Below the pieces are notes generated by a model, which saw only the letters and a list, made by a program, of their open reading frames with translations, was not told where the DNA came from and made no database searches. Of a DNA stretch of 64,000 nt, positions 31,065-39,213 are shown in pieces (within the stretch, counting starts at the first letter, position 1; each line of letters starts with the position of its first letter). The DNA is taken from assembly GCF_029543245.1 (NCBI RefSeq), contig NZ_JARQWV010000025.1, positions 1-64,000 of the forward strand. The letters are read 5' to 3'. Both the position numbers and the translations under genes were made by a program. The DNA is from Caulobacter endophyticus. Lineage in GTDB: Bacteria > Pseudomonadota > Alphaproteobacteria > Caulobacterales > Caulobacteraceae.

Positions 31065-31922
31065 TCAGATCCCCGCCTTGATCGGCGCCAGGTCCGGATA
31101 GACCGGCTCGCGCTTGCCGGCCTTGGCGGCGAAGGCCTCGGCCATGTGCGGGCCGGCCAGCATCCCCGACTGCCAGACGGCCAGGTAGTCGAGGGTGTCG
31201 GCCGTCGAGTGGTCGCGGGCGTAGTTGATGATCACCTTGCTGCCGGTCACCGCCAGCGGGGTCTTGGAAGCGATCTCGCGGGCCGTCTCCAGGGCGTGGG
31301 CGACCACCGCCTCGTGGCTGTCGAACACGGCGTTGACCAAACCCAGCTCCAGCGCCTTGGCCGCAGGCAGCTTGCGGCCGGTATAGGCCAGTTCCTTGAC
31401 CCAGCCCTCGGGGATGAGCTTGCACAGCCGCGGGAAGGTGCCGACGTCGGCGGTCATGCCGATATTGATCTCCTGGATCACGAAATAGGCGTCCGACGTC
31501 GCGTAGCGGATGTCGCAGGCGGTGGCGAAGTCGACCGCCCCGCCGATGCAGCCGCCCTGGATGGCCATGATCACCGGCATCCGCGCCCGCTCCAGGCACG
31601 AGAAGGTCTCCTGCAGGCCCTTGACCTTGTGGCGGAAGGCCTCGGCGGCCACGTGGCGGTCGACCGGCTCGCCACCGGTGATCCCCTCGTCGGCGAACAC
31701 CGAAAGATCCATGCCGGCGCTGAAGTGCTTGCCGGTGGAAGAGATGACGATCGCCCTCACCCCGCCCCGCTGATCCAGGTCATTCACGATCGCCGGCAGC
31801 TCCCGCCAGAACGAACGCGTCATGCTGTTGAAGCTTTCCGCCCTTATCAGCTTCAGGTGAGCGACGCCCGCTTCGACCTCTACCGTGAAACAGCTATAGT
31901 CGGACGGTGCAGTATTACCCAT
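31065..31922 (-). CDS. Delta(3,5)-delta(2,4)-dienoyl-CoA isomerase (crotonase superfamily)
   Basis: A 285-residue crotonase-fold enzyme. Oxyanion-hole segments are HFSAGMDL (about 66-73) and GGCIGGAVD. The three acidic residues that define dienoyl-CoA isomerase (rat D176, E196, D204) are present at the same spacing: D131, E151 and D159 (VQEINIG-type and TADVG segments). The C-terminal NYARDHSTADTLDYLAVWQSGML also matches that enzyme. It acts in beta-oxidation of odd-position unsaturated fatty acids. The ATG at 31922 has GGGAGG 5 bases upstream. Transcribed alone. Confidence 0.85.
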   Translation of the reverse strand: MGNTAPSDYSCFTVEVEAGVAHLKLIRAESFNSMTRSFWRELPAIVNDLDQRGGVRAIVISSTGKHFSAGMDLSVFADEGITGGEPVDRHVAAEAFRHKVKGLQETFSCLERARMPVIMAIQGGCIGGAVDFATACDIRYATSDAYFVIQEINIGMTADVGTFPRLCKLIPEGWVKELAYTGRKLPAAKALELGLVNAVFDSHEAVVAHALETAREIASKTPLAVTGSKVIINYARDHSTADTLDYLAVWQSGMLAGPHMAEAFAAKAGKREPVYPDLAPIKAGI

Positions 31923-32003
31923 CGTCGCCTCCCTTATCATTGTTCACCTGAACGATAGCACGGGCGGCGGCGGCGACGTCAAACCCCCTTGGAGGATCGC
32001 GTC

Positions 32004-32792
32004 ATGAGCAAGTCCATCCCCACCGCCCTGTCGATCGCCGCCGTGCTGGCGACCGGCCTGGCCGCGCCCCTCCCCGCCCTGGCCCAGGGCAAGCCGCTGG
32101 GCGGCCTGTTCTCCTGCGACGCTGGCGGCGGCAAGCAGGAGGGCGGCGCCCTGATCGGGGCCGGCGTCGGCGCCCTCTTGGGCACCCAGGTGGCCAAGAA
32201 CGAGAAGGGCCTGGGCGCCCTGGTCGGCGCGGCCGCCGGCGCGGCGGCGGGCTCCTATATCGGCTGCCGCATGCAGTCGACCGACACCGCCCGCGCCCAG
32301 GCCGCCACCAAGAAGGCCCTGGAAACCGGCCAGTCGCAGGCCTGGAGCAACCCGCGCACCGGCGCCTCGGGCCGCGTCGACGTGGTGGCCTCGACCTACG
32401 GACCGCCGATCGCCGGCGACCAGCTGCGCTTCGAGCGCAACATCCGTCAGCTGGCCAGCTACGACGCCGTCGGCGCCGACTACACCGTCCGCTCGACCGC
32501 CAACCTGCGCGCCGGTCCGTCGACCAGCGAGAGCGTGGTCGGCAAGCTGACGGCCGGCGAGCGCGTCGAGGTGCTGGGCGGCGTGCCCGGCTCCAACTGG
32601 CTGCTGGTCGGCCGTGGCGGCTACGGCACGGGCTATGTCTCGAGCAGCCTGCTGACCGCCGGCGGCTACGGCCCCGAACCGTCGTGCCGCACCATCGCCG
32701 CCTCGATCTCGACCCGCGGCCAGCGCCCGACCACCGAGCGCTACAACGCTTGCAAGGACGGCCGCGGCGAGTGGCAGCTGACCCAGGTCTAG
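32004..32792 (+). CDS. Exported protein with glycine-zipper and SH3b domains
   Basis: A 262-residue protein with a signal peptide (1-28, ending ALAQ). Next comes a glycine-zipper segment (about 46-88: GALIGAGVGALLG, then GALVGAAAGAAAGSYIGC) like the Rickettsia 17 kDa antigen family. A central region of about 60 residues follows, then a bacterial SH3 domain (about 165-225: YTVRSTANLRAGPSTSESVVGKL). It ends in a short Cys-containing tail. There is no lipobox. Likely a periplasmic or outer-membrane-associated wall-binding protein. GGAGG is 8 bases before the ATG. A strong terminator follows. Confidence 0.82.
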   Translation: MSKSIPTALSIAAVLATGLAAPLPALAQGKPLGGLFSCDAGGGKQEGGALIGAGVGALLGTQVAKNEKGLGALVGAAAGAAAGSYIGCRMQSTDTARAQAATKKALETGQSQAWSNPRTGASGRVDVVASTYGPPIAGDQLRFERNIRQLASYDAVGADYTVRSTANLRAGPSTSESVVGKLTAGERVEVLGGVPGSNWLLVGRGGYGTGYVSSSLLTAGGYGPEPSCRTIAASISTRGQRPTTERYNACKDGRGEWQLTQV

Positions 32793-32828
32793 CCTGCCCC
32801 CTCCTCCCCGTTCGGGAGCGGATACAAG

Positions 32829-32859
32829 AAACCCCGCCGGCGGCGCCGGCGGGGTTTTT
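32829..32859 (+). terminator. Intrinsic terminator, probably bidirectional
   Basis: A perfect 13 bp stem (32829-32841 with 32845-32857), 3-base loop, T-run TTTTT on the plus strand and TTTCTT on the minus strand. It serves the SH3b gene and probably also the convergent MCP gene. Confidence 0.9.
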
Positions 32860-32905
32860 CAGTTCAGGGAGGATACGCCCCCGATACGCGGGGCGTCTTA
32901 CGCGA

Positions 32906-34912
32906 TCAGAATTCTTCCCAGTCGTCGCTGCTGGCGGCCGGGGCCGACGAGGCGAAGGCGGCGAGCTTGGCCTGGGCCGAGCGGACCGGATTGACGCCCG
33001 GGCGGCTGTCGGCGCCGGCCAGCGACACGGCCGGCTTGGCGGCGGCGGGCGCCGGACGCGACACCGGGGGCGGCGCGGCGACGCGGCGGGTCGAACCACC
33101 GCCGGCCGAGGCGCGGCGAGCTTCGGCGCCCGAGACCTGGAAGCGCGAGATCATCTGCATCAGGCCGTTGGCCTCGCCCTTCAGGCTGTGGCTGGCCGCG
33201 GTCGACTGCTCGACCATGGCGGCGTTCTGCTGGACGGTCTGGTCCATCTGGTTGACGGCGGCGTTGACCTGATTGAGGCCGGTGGCCTGCTCCTGGCCCG
33301 AGGCCGCGATCTCGCCGACCAGGGCGTCGATCTCGCCGACCTTGCTGACGATGGCCTGCAGGGCCTCGCCGGTCTGGCCGACCATCGACACGCCCTGATT
33401 GACCTGCTGGCTCGAGGTCGAGATGAGGGTCTTGATCTCCTTGGCGGCCTCGGCCGAGCGCTGGGCCAGGGCCCGCACTTCCTGGGCGACGACCGCGAAG
33501 CCCTTGCCGGCGTCGCCGGCGCGAGCCGCCTCGACGCCCGCGTTCAGGGCCAGAAGGTTGGTCTGGAAGGCGATCTCGTCGATCACGCCGATAATCTGGC
33601 TGATCTCGGTCGAGGACTTCTCGATCTGCTGCATGGCGTCGACGGCGCCCTTGACGACGACGCTGGAGCGTTCGGCGTCGGCGCGGGTCGAGCCGACCAC
33701 GCGCGAGGCCTCCTGGGCGCCGGCCGACGAGCGGCGGACGGTGGCGGTGATCTCGTCCAGGGCCGCGGCGGTCTCTTCCAGGCTGGCGGCCTGCTGCTCG
33801 CTGCGGCGCGACAGGTCGTCGGCGGCCGAGGCGATCTCGTCACTGCCCGCGCCGATGCCGTTGGCGGCATGGACGATGGTGCGCATGGCGTCTTCCATCT
33901 GGGCGATGGCGCCGTTGAAGTCGGACTGCAGGCGCTTGTAGTCGGCCGGGAAGTCGGCGTCGACGCGATAGGTCAGGTCGCCCTCGGCCAGGCGGGTGAG
34001 GCCCGTGGCGATCTCTTCCATGACGAAGGCCTGCTCCTTGGCGGCGGCTTCGCGAACCTGTTCGTTGCGGCGGCGCTCGGCCTCGGTCTCGGCGGCGGCG
34101 CGCTGCTGGGCGGCCTCGGCGGTGCGCAGGGCCAGGGCGTTGTCCTTGAACACCTGGACCGAGCGGGCCATGGCGCCGACCTCGTCACGACGCTGGGCGC
34201 CGGCGACCTCGACGTCGACCGAGCCCTGGGCCAGGACCTCCATGGTCTTGGACAGCTGAACCAGCGGGCGCGAGATCTTGGCGCGACCGATCCACACGGC
34301 GTAGGCCAGGGCGGCGGCGGCCGAGATCAGGCCGAACAGCAGGGTGATGACGATGCCGGCCTGGGCGTCCTTCTGGGCCTTGCCGATGATCGCCTTGGTG
34401 TCGTTGGTGTGCTTGTCGGTCCAGTCCGAGACGTCCTTGGTCAGGGCGGTGATGTCCGGATCGATCACGGCCATGACCATGATGCCGGCCTCGTTGGCGT
34501 CCTGCAGGCCAAGGTCGGCGCCCTGGCGGCCGCTGTCGTAGACCTTCTTGAAGCGGGCGCGGAAGCCGGCCACGTCCTTGGCGGTCGACGGATCGGCCTT
34601 GGCCACCGCGTCGAGGCGCTCGTTGCCGCTCTTCAGGGCGTCGTCGATTTCCTGCGAGGCCTGCTTGGCCGCGTCGGACGCGCCCTCGTTGGCCACGGTG
34701 CGGTAGGCGGCGTAGCCGATGGTGGCGACGCGGCGGTTGAAGCGGGCCATCTCCAGCTCGGCCGGAGCGCGCTGCTGCACGATGTTGGATGCGGCGGCTT
34801 CCAGCTTTTTCTGCTGCCACACGCCCAGGCCAACGCAGGCGACGGCGACAAGCGCCAGCACGATGGCCGGCAGCATCACCTTGGTGGCGATCTTCAGATC
34901 GTCGAGCTTCAT
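32906..34912 (-). CDS. Methyl-accepting chemotaxis protein
   Basis: A 668-residue transmembrane chemoreceptor. TM1 is at about 12-33 (VMLPAIVLALVAVACVGLGVW). A roughly 160-residue helical periplasmic sensor of the 4HB type follows, then TM2 at about 192-216, HAMP, a linker with second HAMP-like helices, and the MA signalling domain with the conserved hairpin tip near IIGVIDEIAFQTNLLALNA and EVRALAQRSAEAAKEIK. The C-terminus is SSDDWEEF; DWEEF fits the xWxxF docking peptide for CheR/CheB, so it is probably a methylated, high-abundance-type receptor. No che genes are adjacent. A CtrA-like half-site pair lies 89 bp upstream. Confidence 0.95.
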   Translation of the reverse strand: MKLDDLKIATKVMLPAIVLALVAVACVGLGVWQQKKLEAAASNIVQQRAPAELEMARFNRRVATIGYAAYRTVANEGASDAAKQASQEIDDALKSGNERLDAVAKADPSTAKDVAGFRARFKKVYDSGRQGADLGLQDANEAGIMVMAVIDPDITALTKDVSDWTDKHTNDTKAIIGKAQKDAQAGIVITLLFGLISAAAALAYAVWIGRAKISRPLVQLSKTMEVLAQGSVDVEVAGAQRRDEVGAMARSVQVFKDNALALRTAEAAQQRAAAETEAERRRNEQVREAAAKEQAFVMEEIATGLTRLAEGDLTYRVDADFPADYKRLQSDFNGAIAQMEDAMRTIVHAANGIGAGSDEIASAADDLSRRSEQQAASLEETAAALDEITATVRRSSAGAQEASRVVGSTRADAERSSVVVKGAVDAMQQIEKSSTEISQIIGVIDEIAFQTNLLALNAGVEAARAGDAGKGFAVVAQEVRALAQRSAEAAKEIKTLISTSSQQVNQGVSMVGQTGEALQAIVSKVGEIDALVGEIAASGQEQATGLNQVNAAVNQMDQTVQQNAAMVEQSTAASHSLKGEANGLMQMISRFQVSGAEARRASAGGGSTRRVAAPPPVSRPAPAAAKPAVSLAGADSRPGVNPVRSAQAKLAAFASSAPAASSDDWEEF

Positions 34913-35000
34913 CAGGACTGTCCCGCTTTCAGCGTCCTCTCGCGCGCACTCGGCTTCGCGGAGGTGTTTCATCTTTGGATCCACAAAGCAGGGCGCGCGG

Positions 35001-35015
35001 TAAAAGCGTGGTTAA
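35001..35015 (-). promoter_or_regulatory. Candidate CtrA site upstream of the MCP gene
   Basis: TAAA-N7-TTAA on the plus strand (TTAA-N7-TTTA toward the MCP gene), one mismatch from the CtrA full site TTAA-N7-TTAA, about 90 bp before the MCP start. By base composition, roughly one or two such near-matches are expected per 64 kb, so this is only suggestive. Confidence 0.3.
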
Positions 35016-35189
35016 GCGCAGTGTTTTCGCAGACCCGCGCGACTCCTTGTCGCAGGGCGAACGGCGGTTTTCGCCTTCGACGGAGCGACCCGAAAGCCGC
35101 CGTTATGTGAAGGCGAGCACAGTCGCGTCACAACTTCGGCGTCAGCTTCCCGACATTCGGGGCCGACAATCGCCCGTGGGGAGGCCGAC

Positions 35190-37145
35190 ATGACCAAGCG
35201 ACCCAACATCCTCTTGATCACCTGCGACCAGTATCGCTTTCCGCGCTTCTCCTACGGAGCCGCCCACGGCCTGGCCGAGGGCCTGAAGGACGTGCTGGGC
35301 TTCCAGCCGCTGAAGCCGGACAACGACTACATCCAGCACTTCCCGGGGCTGGCGGCCCTGCGCGACAACGCCGTGCTGCTGGCCAACCACACCATCGCCG
35401 CCAGCGCCTGCACGCCCAGCCGCACGGTGATCTATACCGGCCAGTACGGCACGCGCACCGGCGTCACCCAGACCGACGGCCTGTTCAAGAGCGGGGATTC
35501 GCCCAACTTCCCGTGGCTGGCGCAGGGCGGCATCCCGACCCTGGGCAACTGGATGCGCGAGGCCGGCTACACCACCCACTATTTCGGCAAGTGGCACGTC
35601 AGCGATCCGGTCCGCCACACGCTGGAGGACTACGGCTTCGACGACTGGGAAGAGAGCTGGCCCGAGCCGCACGGGGCGGCGATCAACAATCTGGGCCTCT
35701 ATCGCGACGCCGGCTTTTCGGACACCGCCTGCGCCTTCATCCGCCGCCAGGCCCTGGCGGTGAACTACGACCGCGCCAGCGCCACCGCCCAGTCGCATGA
35801 CCCTTATGCCTCGGGTCCCGATCCGGAAAACCTCAAACCGTGGTTCGCGGTGGCCTCGTTCACCAACCCCCACGACATCGCCACCTATCCGGCGGTGATC
35901 GGCCAGGCCCTGCCCAAGCCCGACGACAGCGGCGTGCAGGGCATCTTCCAGCCGCTGACCGTGCCGCTGCAAGGCCAGCGCAGCCCGCCGCCGACGGCGG
36001 GCACGGCGACCGTCCCGCTCAATCCCGGCGGTTTCGACCAGGAGTGCGGGCACGTGCCGCCCACCTGGGACGAGGACCTGTCGACCAAGCCCTCGGCCCA
36101 GCACGACTACGCCTGGAAGATGGGCCTGGCGCTCAATTCCAAGACCGGCTTCAACGTCGCGCGCGGCATGGGGATCACCGAGACCGACAAGGCCCTGGAG
36201 GCGGCGGCCGACATCGCCCTGCAGGGGCCGATCCCGTTCCAGCTGACCAGCGACCCGCGCGGCGGGGTCAAGGCCTTCGTCCAGCTCTATGGCTGGCTGC
36301 ACAGCGTGGTCGACGTGCACATCGCCGCCGTGCTCGAGACGCTGGAGGCTACCGGCCAGGCCGACAACACCATCGTCGTCTTCCTCACCGACCACGGCGA
36401 GATGGCCGGCGCCCACGGCATGATGCTGGAGAAGTGGCACACCGCCTATCAGGAGGTGCTGCACGTGCCGGTGGTCGTGCGCTTCCCGCCGGGCCTGGCG
36501 CCCGAAGGACTTCCGGAAGGCGTCCCGCTGGCCAAGCAGGCCCTGACCAGCCACGCCGACATCGTGCCGACCATCCTGGGCCTGGCCGGCGTCGCCGAGG
36601 CCGAGCGCGACGCCATCGCCGGCGTGCTGGCCAAGACCCGGCCCGTCCCGCCGCTGCCGGGCGCCAACCTCGCGCCGCTGATCCGGGGCGAAACCGACCG
36701 GGTGATCGAGCCGGACGGCAGCGAGCGCAAGGGCGTGCTCTTCATCACCGACGACGAGATCACCGCGCCCCTGGCCCCGCTGAACAATCCGCACAACGCC
36801 AAGTGCGAAAAGGAATACGCTGTGTTCGACGCGGCGGTGGAGAAGGTGCGCAAGGGCAATCCCCTGCGGGCGCCGGTCGACATCGCCCCCGGCTCGGTGC
36901 GCCAGCCCAACCACGTGCGCTCGGTGCGCACCCTGACCCACAAGCTGACCCGCTATTTCGACCCGTCGGGCCGCGTCGGCCAGGAGTGGGAGATGTACGA
37001 CCTGGTCGCCGACCCCAACGAGACGGTGAACCTCGTCTACGTCCAGGCGGATCCTCCCAAGGCACGGCTGGATCCGGCGTTGCAGCCGGAGGTCGACCGG
37101 CTGGCGGCGCTGCTGGCGGCGCTGGAGGAGCGGGATTTGAGCTGA
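35190..37145 (+). CDS. Sulfatase family protein
   Basis: A 651-residue enzyme of the alkaline-phosphatase-like superfamily. The metal site begins at D13 (ITCDQYR). The formylglycine motif is C74-T-P-S-R78, the CxPxR form that needs maturation by a formylglycine-generating enzyme. FGKWHVSD (about 131-138) and TDHGEMAGAHGMMLEKWHTAY (about 395) give further metal and substrate residues. No signal peptide is evident, so the enzyme may be cytoplasmic. The substrate is unknown (sulfate, phosphonate and phosphate esters are all possible in this superfamily). GGGGAGG precedes the ATG. Confidence 0.9.
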   Translation: MTKRPNILLITCDQYRFPRFSYGAAHGLAEGLKDVLGFQPLKPDNDYIQHFPGLAALRDNAVLLANHTIAASACTPSRTVIYTGQYGTRTGVTQTDGLFKSGDSPNFPWLAQGGIPTLGNWMREAGYTTHYFGKWHVSDPVRHTLEDYGFDDWEESWPEPHGAAINNLGLYRDAGFSDTACAFIRRQALAVNYDRASATAQSHDPYASGPDPENLKPWFAVASFTNPHDIATYPAVIGQALPKPDDSGVQGIFQPLTVPLQGQRSPPPTAGTATVPLNPGGFDQECGHVPPTWDEDLSTKPSAQHDYAWKMGLALNSKTGFNVARGMGITETDKALEAAADIALQGPIPFQLTSDPRGGVKAFVQLYGWLHSVVDVHIAAVLETLEATGQADNTIVVFLTDHGEMAGAHGMMLEKWHTAYQEVLHVPVVVRFPPGLAPEGLPEGVPLAKQALTSHADIVPTILGLAGVAEAERDAIAGVLAKTRPVPPLPGANLAPLIRGETDRVIEPDGSERKGVLFITDDEITAPLAPLNNPHNAKCEKEYAVFDAAVEKVRKGNPLRAPVDIAPGSVRQPNHVRSVRTLTHKLTRYFDPSGRVGQEWEMYDLVADPNETVNLVYVQADPPKARLDPALQPEVDRLAALLAALEERDLS

Positions 37146-37170
37146 TACCGGCTCCCACGCCCATAACACT

Positions 37171-37312
37171 CGTCATCCCGGAAAGCCCGAAGGGCTTATC
37201 CGGGACCCCGGGGGACTGGGCTCCGTGGTCTGGTTCGCGCCCCAGCGTTGGCCCACGCATTGCGTCGGCCCCTAGGTCCCGGCTCTTCGCTGCGCTTCGG
37301 CCGGGATGACGA
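37171..37312. repeat. Intergenic repeat, family D copy 3
   Basis: CGTCATCCCGGAAAGCCCG at left, GGCCGGGATGACG at right, with internal CCGGGACCCCGGGG facing CCTAGGTCCCGG. It lies between convergent sulfatase and xerC genes. Confidence 0.87.
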
Positions 37313-37339
37313 TTAAGGGGAGCAAGAGAATGAGGGCCC

Positions 37340-38254
37340 TCAAGCCCGCGGATGCGCCTTGCCATACGCCGCCAGCAGGCCCTCGGCGTCGACCTGGGTG
37401 TAGCGCTGGGTCGTCGACAGCGAGGCGTGGCCCAGAAGGTCCTGGATCGAGCGCAGGTCGGCGCCGGCGCCCAGGAGGTGGGTGGCGAAGCTGTGGCGCA
37501 GGGCGTGGGGCGTGGCGCGATCCGAAAGGCCCAGGCGCCCGCGCAGCACTTGCATGGCCGCCTGCACGTGGCGCGGCGACAGCGGCCCGCCGCGCTTGGC
37601 CCGGAACAGCGGCTCGTTCGGCGCCAGCACGAACGGCAGGGCCGCGACATAGGCGTCGACCGCCGCGCGCACGGCGTCGAGCACCGGCACGATCCGGGTC
37701 TTGCCGCCCTTGCCGGTGATACGCAGCGTTTCGGCGAGCGGCGCGTCGGCGCGGGTCAGGGACAGGCCTTCGGAAATCCGCAGGCCGCAACCCCACAGCA
37801 AGGTCAGCACCGCCTCGTCGCGGGCGGCCTCCCATTCCTCGCGGTCGGGATCCAGTGCGATCTCGGCCAGCAGGCCCCGGGCCTGGTCTTCGGACACGGG
37901 GCGCGGCGCGCCGACCTTGATGCGCGGGCCGCGCACCAGGCCGATGGCGGCGTTGGGCGTGGAAAGGCGCGCGTCGAGAAAGCGGTGGAAGGCCCGGATC
38001 GACGACAGGCTCTGGCTGACCGAGCGCGGCGACAGCGGATGATCGCCCGAACGTCGGAAGGCCAGATAGGCCCTGAGGTCGGCGGCCGAGACCGCGCCGA
38101 GGTCCTTCAGCGACAGGGCGCCGCCGTTATGGCCCTCGATGAAGTTCAGATAGGCCAGCACGTTGTCGCCATAGGCCCGCACCGTGCGCGGCGAGGCGCG
38201 GCGCTCGTCGGCGAGGTGGGTCAGCCAGGCGGCCAGGGCTTCGCGGGCGGTCAT
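37340..38254 (-). CDS. xerC: Tyrosine recombinase XerC
   Basis: A 304-residue recombinase that, with XerD, resolves chromosome dimers at dif. The N-terminal SAM-like core-binding domain covers about 1-95. The catalytic domain has R159 (GLRISE), K182 (GKGGK), H250/R253 (HALRHSF), H276 (LLGH) and the nucleophile Y285 (RYTQV), at the spacing of E. coli XerC. It is downstream of a DUF484 gene, the same order as yigA-xerC in E. coli, but with repeat B2 lodged between them. It is a housekeeping recombinase, not an integron or phage integrase. Confidence 0.93.
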   Translation of the reverse strand: MTAREALAAWLTHLADERRASPRTVRAYGDNVLAYLNFIEGHNGGALSLKDLGAVSAADLRAYLAFRRSGDHPLSPRSVSQSLSSIRAFHRFLDARLSTPNAAIGLVRGPRIKVGAPRPVSEDQARGLLAEIALDPDREEWEAARDEAVLTLLWGCGLRISEGLSLTRADAPLAETLRITGKGGKTRIVPVLDAVRAAVDAYVAALPFVLAPNEPLFRAKRGGPLSPRHVQAAMQVLRGRLGLSDRATPHALRHSFATHLLGAGADLRSIQDLLGHASLSTTQRYTQVDAEGLLAAYGKAHPRA

Positions 38255-38259
38255 GGAAA

Positions 38260-38392
38260 GATCCTCCCCCTCTGGGGGAGGTGTCGCCGAAGGCGACGGA
38301 GGGGGGAGTGGGGGATGCTCGTCCAGCTATCAGATAGCTGAAAACGCCCCCCCTCCGGCCCTCCGGGCCACCTCCCCCACAGGGGGAGGATC
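38260..38392. repeat. Intergenic repeat, family B copy 2
   Basis: ATCCTCCCCCTCTGGGGGAGG at left and CCTCCCCCACAGGGGGAGGAT at right, with GTGTCGCCGAAGGCGACGG and CGGCCCTCCGGGCCA inside. It occupies the whole gap between the co-oriented DUF484 and xerC genes. Confidence 0.87.
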
Positions 38393-38396
38393 TTGT

Positions 38397-39077
38397 TTAG
38401 GGAACCGGCCAACGTTCGGCCGTGCGCTCGACGACGCGGGCCAGGAAGGCCACCAGGTCGGAGCCCATGTCGGGGGTGAAGGCTTCGGGGTCGGTGGAGC
38501 CGAAGGCCAGGACGCCCTGGCGCGAGGGCTCCCACAGGGCCATGCGGACCAGGGCCATGCTGCGGATGGTGTCGAGCTTGTCGCCGAACAGGCCCAGCGC
38601 GGGCGCGAAGAAGCCCATGCGGGCCACGCCGTGGTCGCCCATCAGCATGTCGACCTGGCCGTCGACCAGAACATGCCAACCGGCCGGAACCCGGGCGGGG
38701 CCTTCCAGGGCCACCGTGCCGGCGGCGAGGCTGAAGCGCAGGGCGGCCATTTCGTCGACGCGACGGGCCAGATCGGAGTGGTTGCGGGCGTCGAGCAGGT
38801 CGATGACCGCGGCGTGCACCTGGGCCTGGGCCGACATGTTGGCCTCCGCGGTGGCCTCGATGGTCTTGCGCACCTGAGCTTCGCGCTCGCGGGCGGCGGC
38901 GGCGCGGGCGATGGCCACGTGGCCGAACTCGACGACATTGCCGGTGTCGAGCTTCAGGCCCAGGTCGCTCAGCAGGTCGGTGTCCTCGCGCAGCACGTCG
39001 GGCTGTTCACGAAGAAAGTCGCGGACCAGATCGGGATCGATCTGCGGCTGGACCATCGCCTGGCTGGATTCGCTCAT
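38397..39077 (-). CDS. DUF484 family (GAF-like) protein
   Basis: A 226-residue cytoplasmic protein. The N-terminal coiled coil (about 15-85, LREQPDVLREDTDLLSDLGL ...) and the GAF-like C-terminal domain, ending ERWPVP, fit DUF484. The family has no proven function, but its genes repeatedly neighbour xerC, as here. It is divergent from priA. The ATG at 39077 opens MSESSQAMVQPQ. Confidence 0.82.
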   Translation of the reverse strand: MSESSQAMVQPQIDPDLVRDFLREQPDVLREDTDLLSDLGLKLDTGNVVEFGHVAIARAAAAREREAQVRKTIEATAEANMSAQAQVHAAVIDLLDARNHSDLARRVDEMAALRFSLAAGTVALEGPARVPAGWHVLVDGQVDMLMGDHGVARMGFFAPALGLFGDKLDTIRSMALVRMALWEPSRQGVLAFGSTDPEAFTPDMGSDLVAFLARVVERTAERWPVP

Positions 39078-39138
39078 GACCCCTCACTGTCGTGATCACC
39101 TGCACGCGTCAGGCGAGGCCGATGAAGCCCTGTTTCGG

Positions 39139-39153
39139 TTAACGCCGGCTTGA
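39139..39153 (+). promoter_or_regulatory. Candidate CtrA site upstream of priA
   Basis: TTAA-N7-TTGA, one mismatch from the CtrA consensus, 61 bp before the priA start and 62 bp before the DUF484 start on the other strand. Chance occurrence is not excluded. Confidence 0.28.
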
Positions 39154-39213
39154 TGACAACGCCTGCAACCCCATCTCGACGCGGCGACGTTTCCGTTGCA
39201 GAAGGCGGGTCTC

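Noticed and set aside
37340..38254. A phage or integron integrase marking a mobile element
   Set aside because: Residue spacing and DUF484 linkage identify XerC; no attachment sites, cargo or composition shift surround it.
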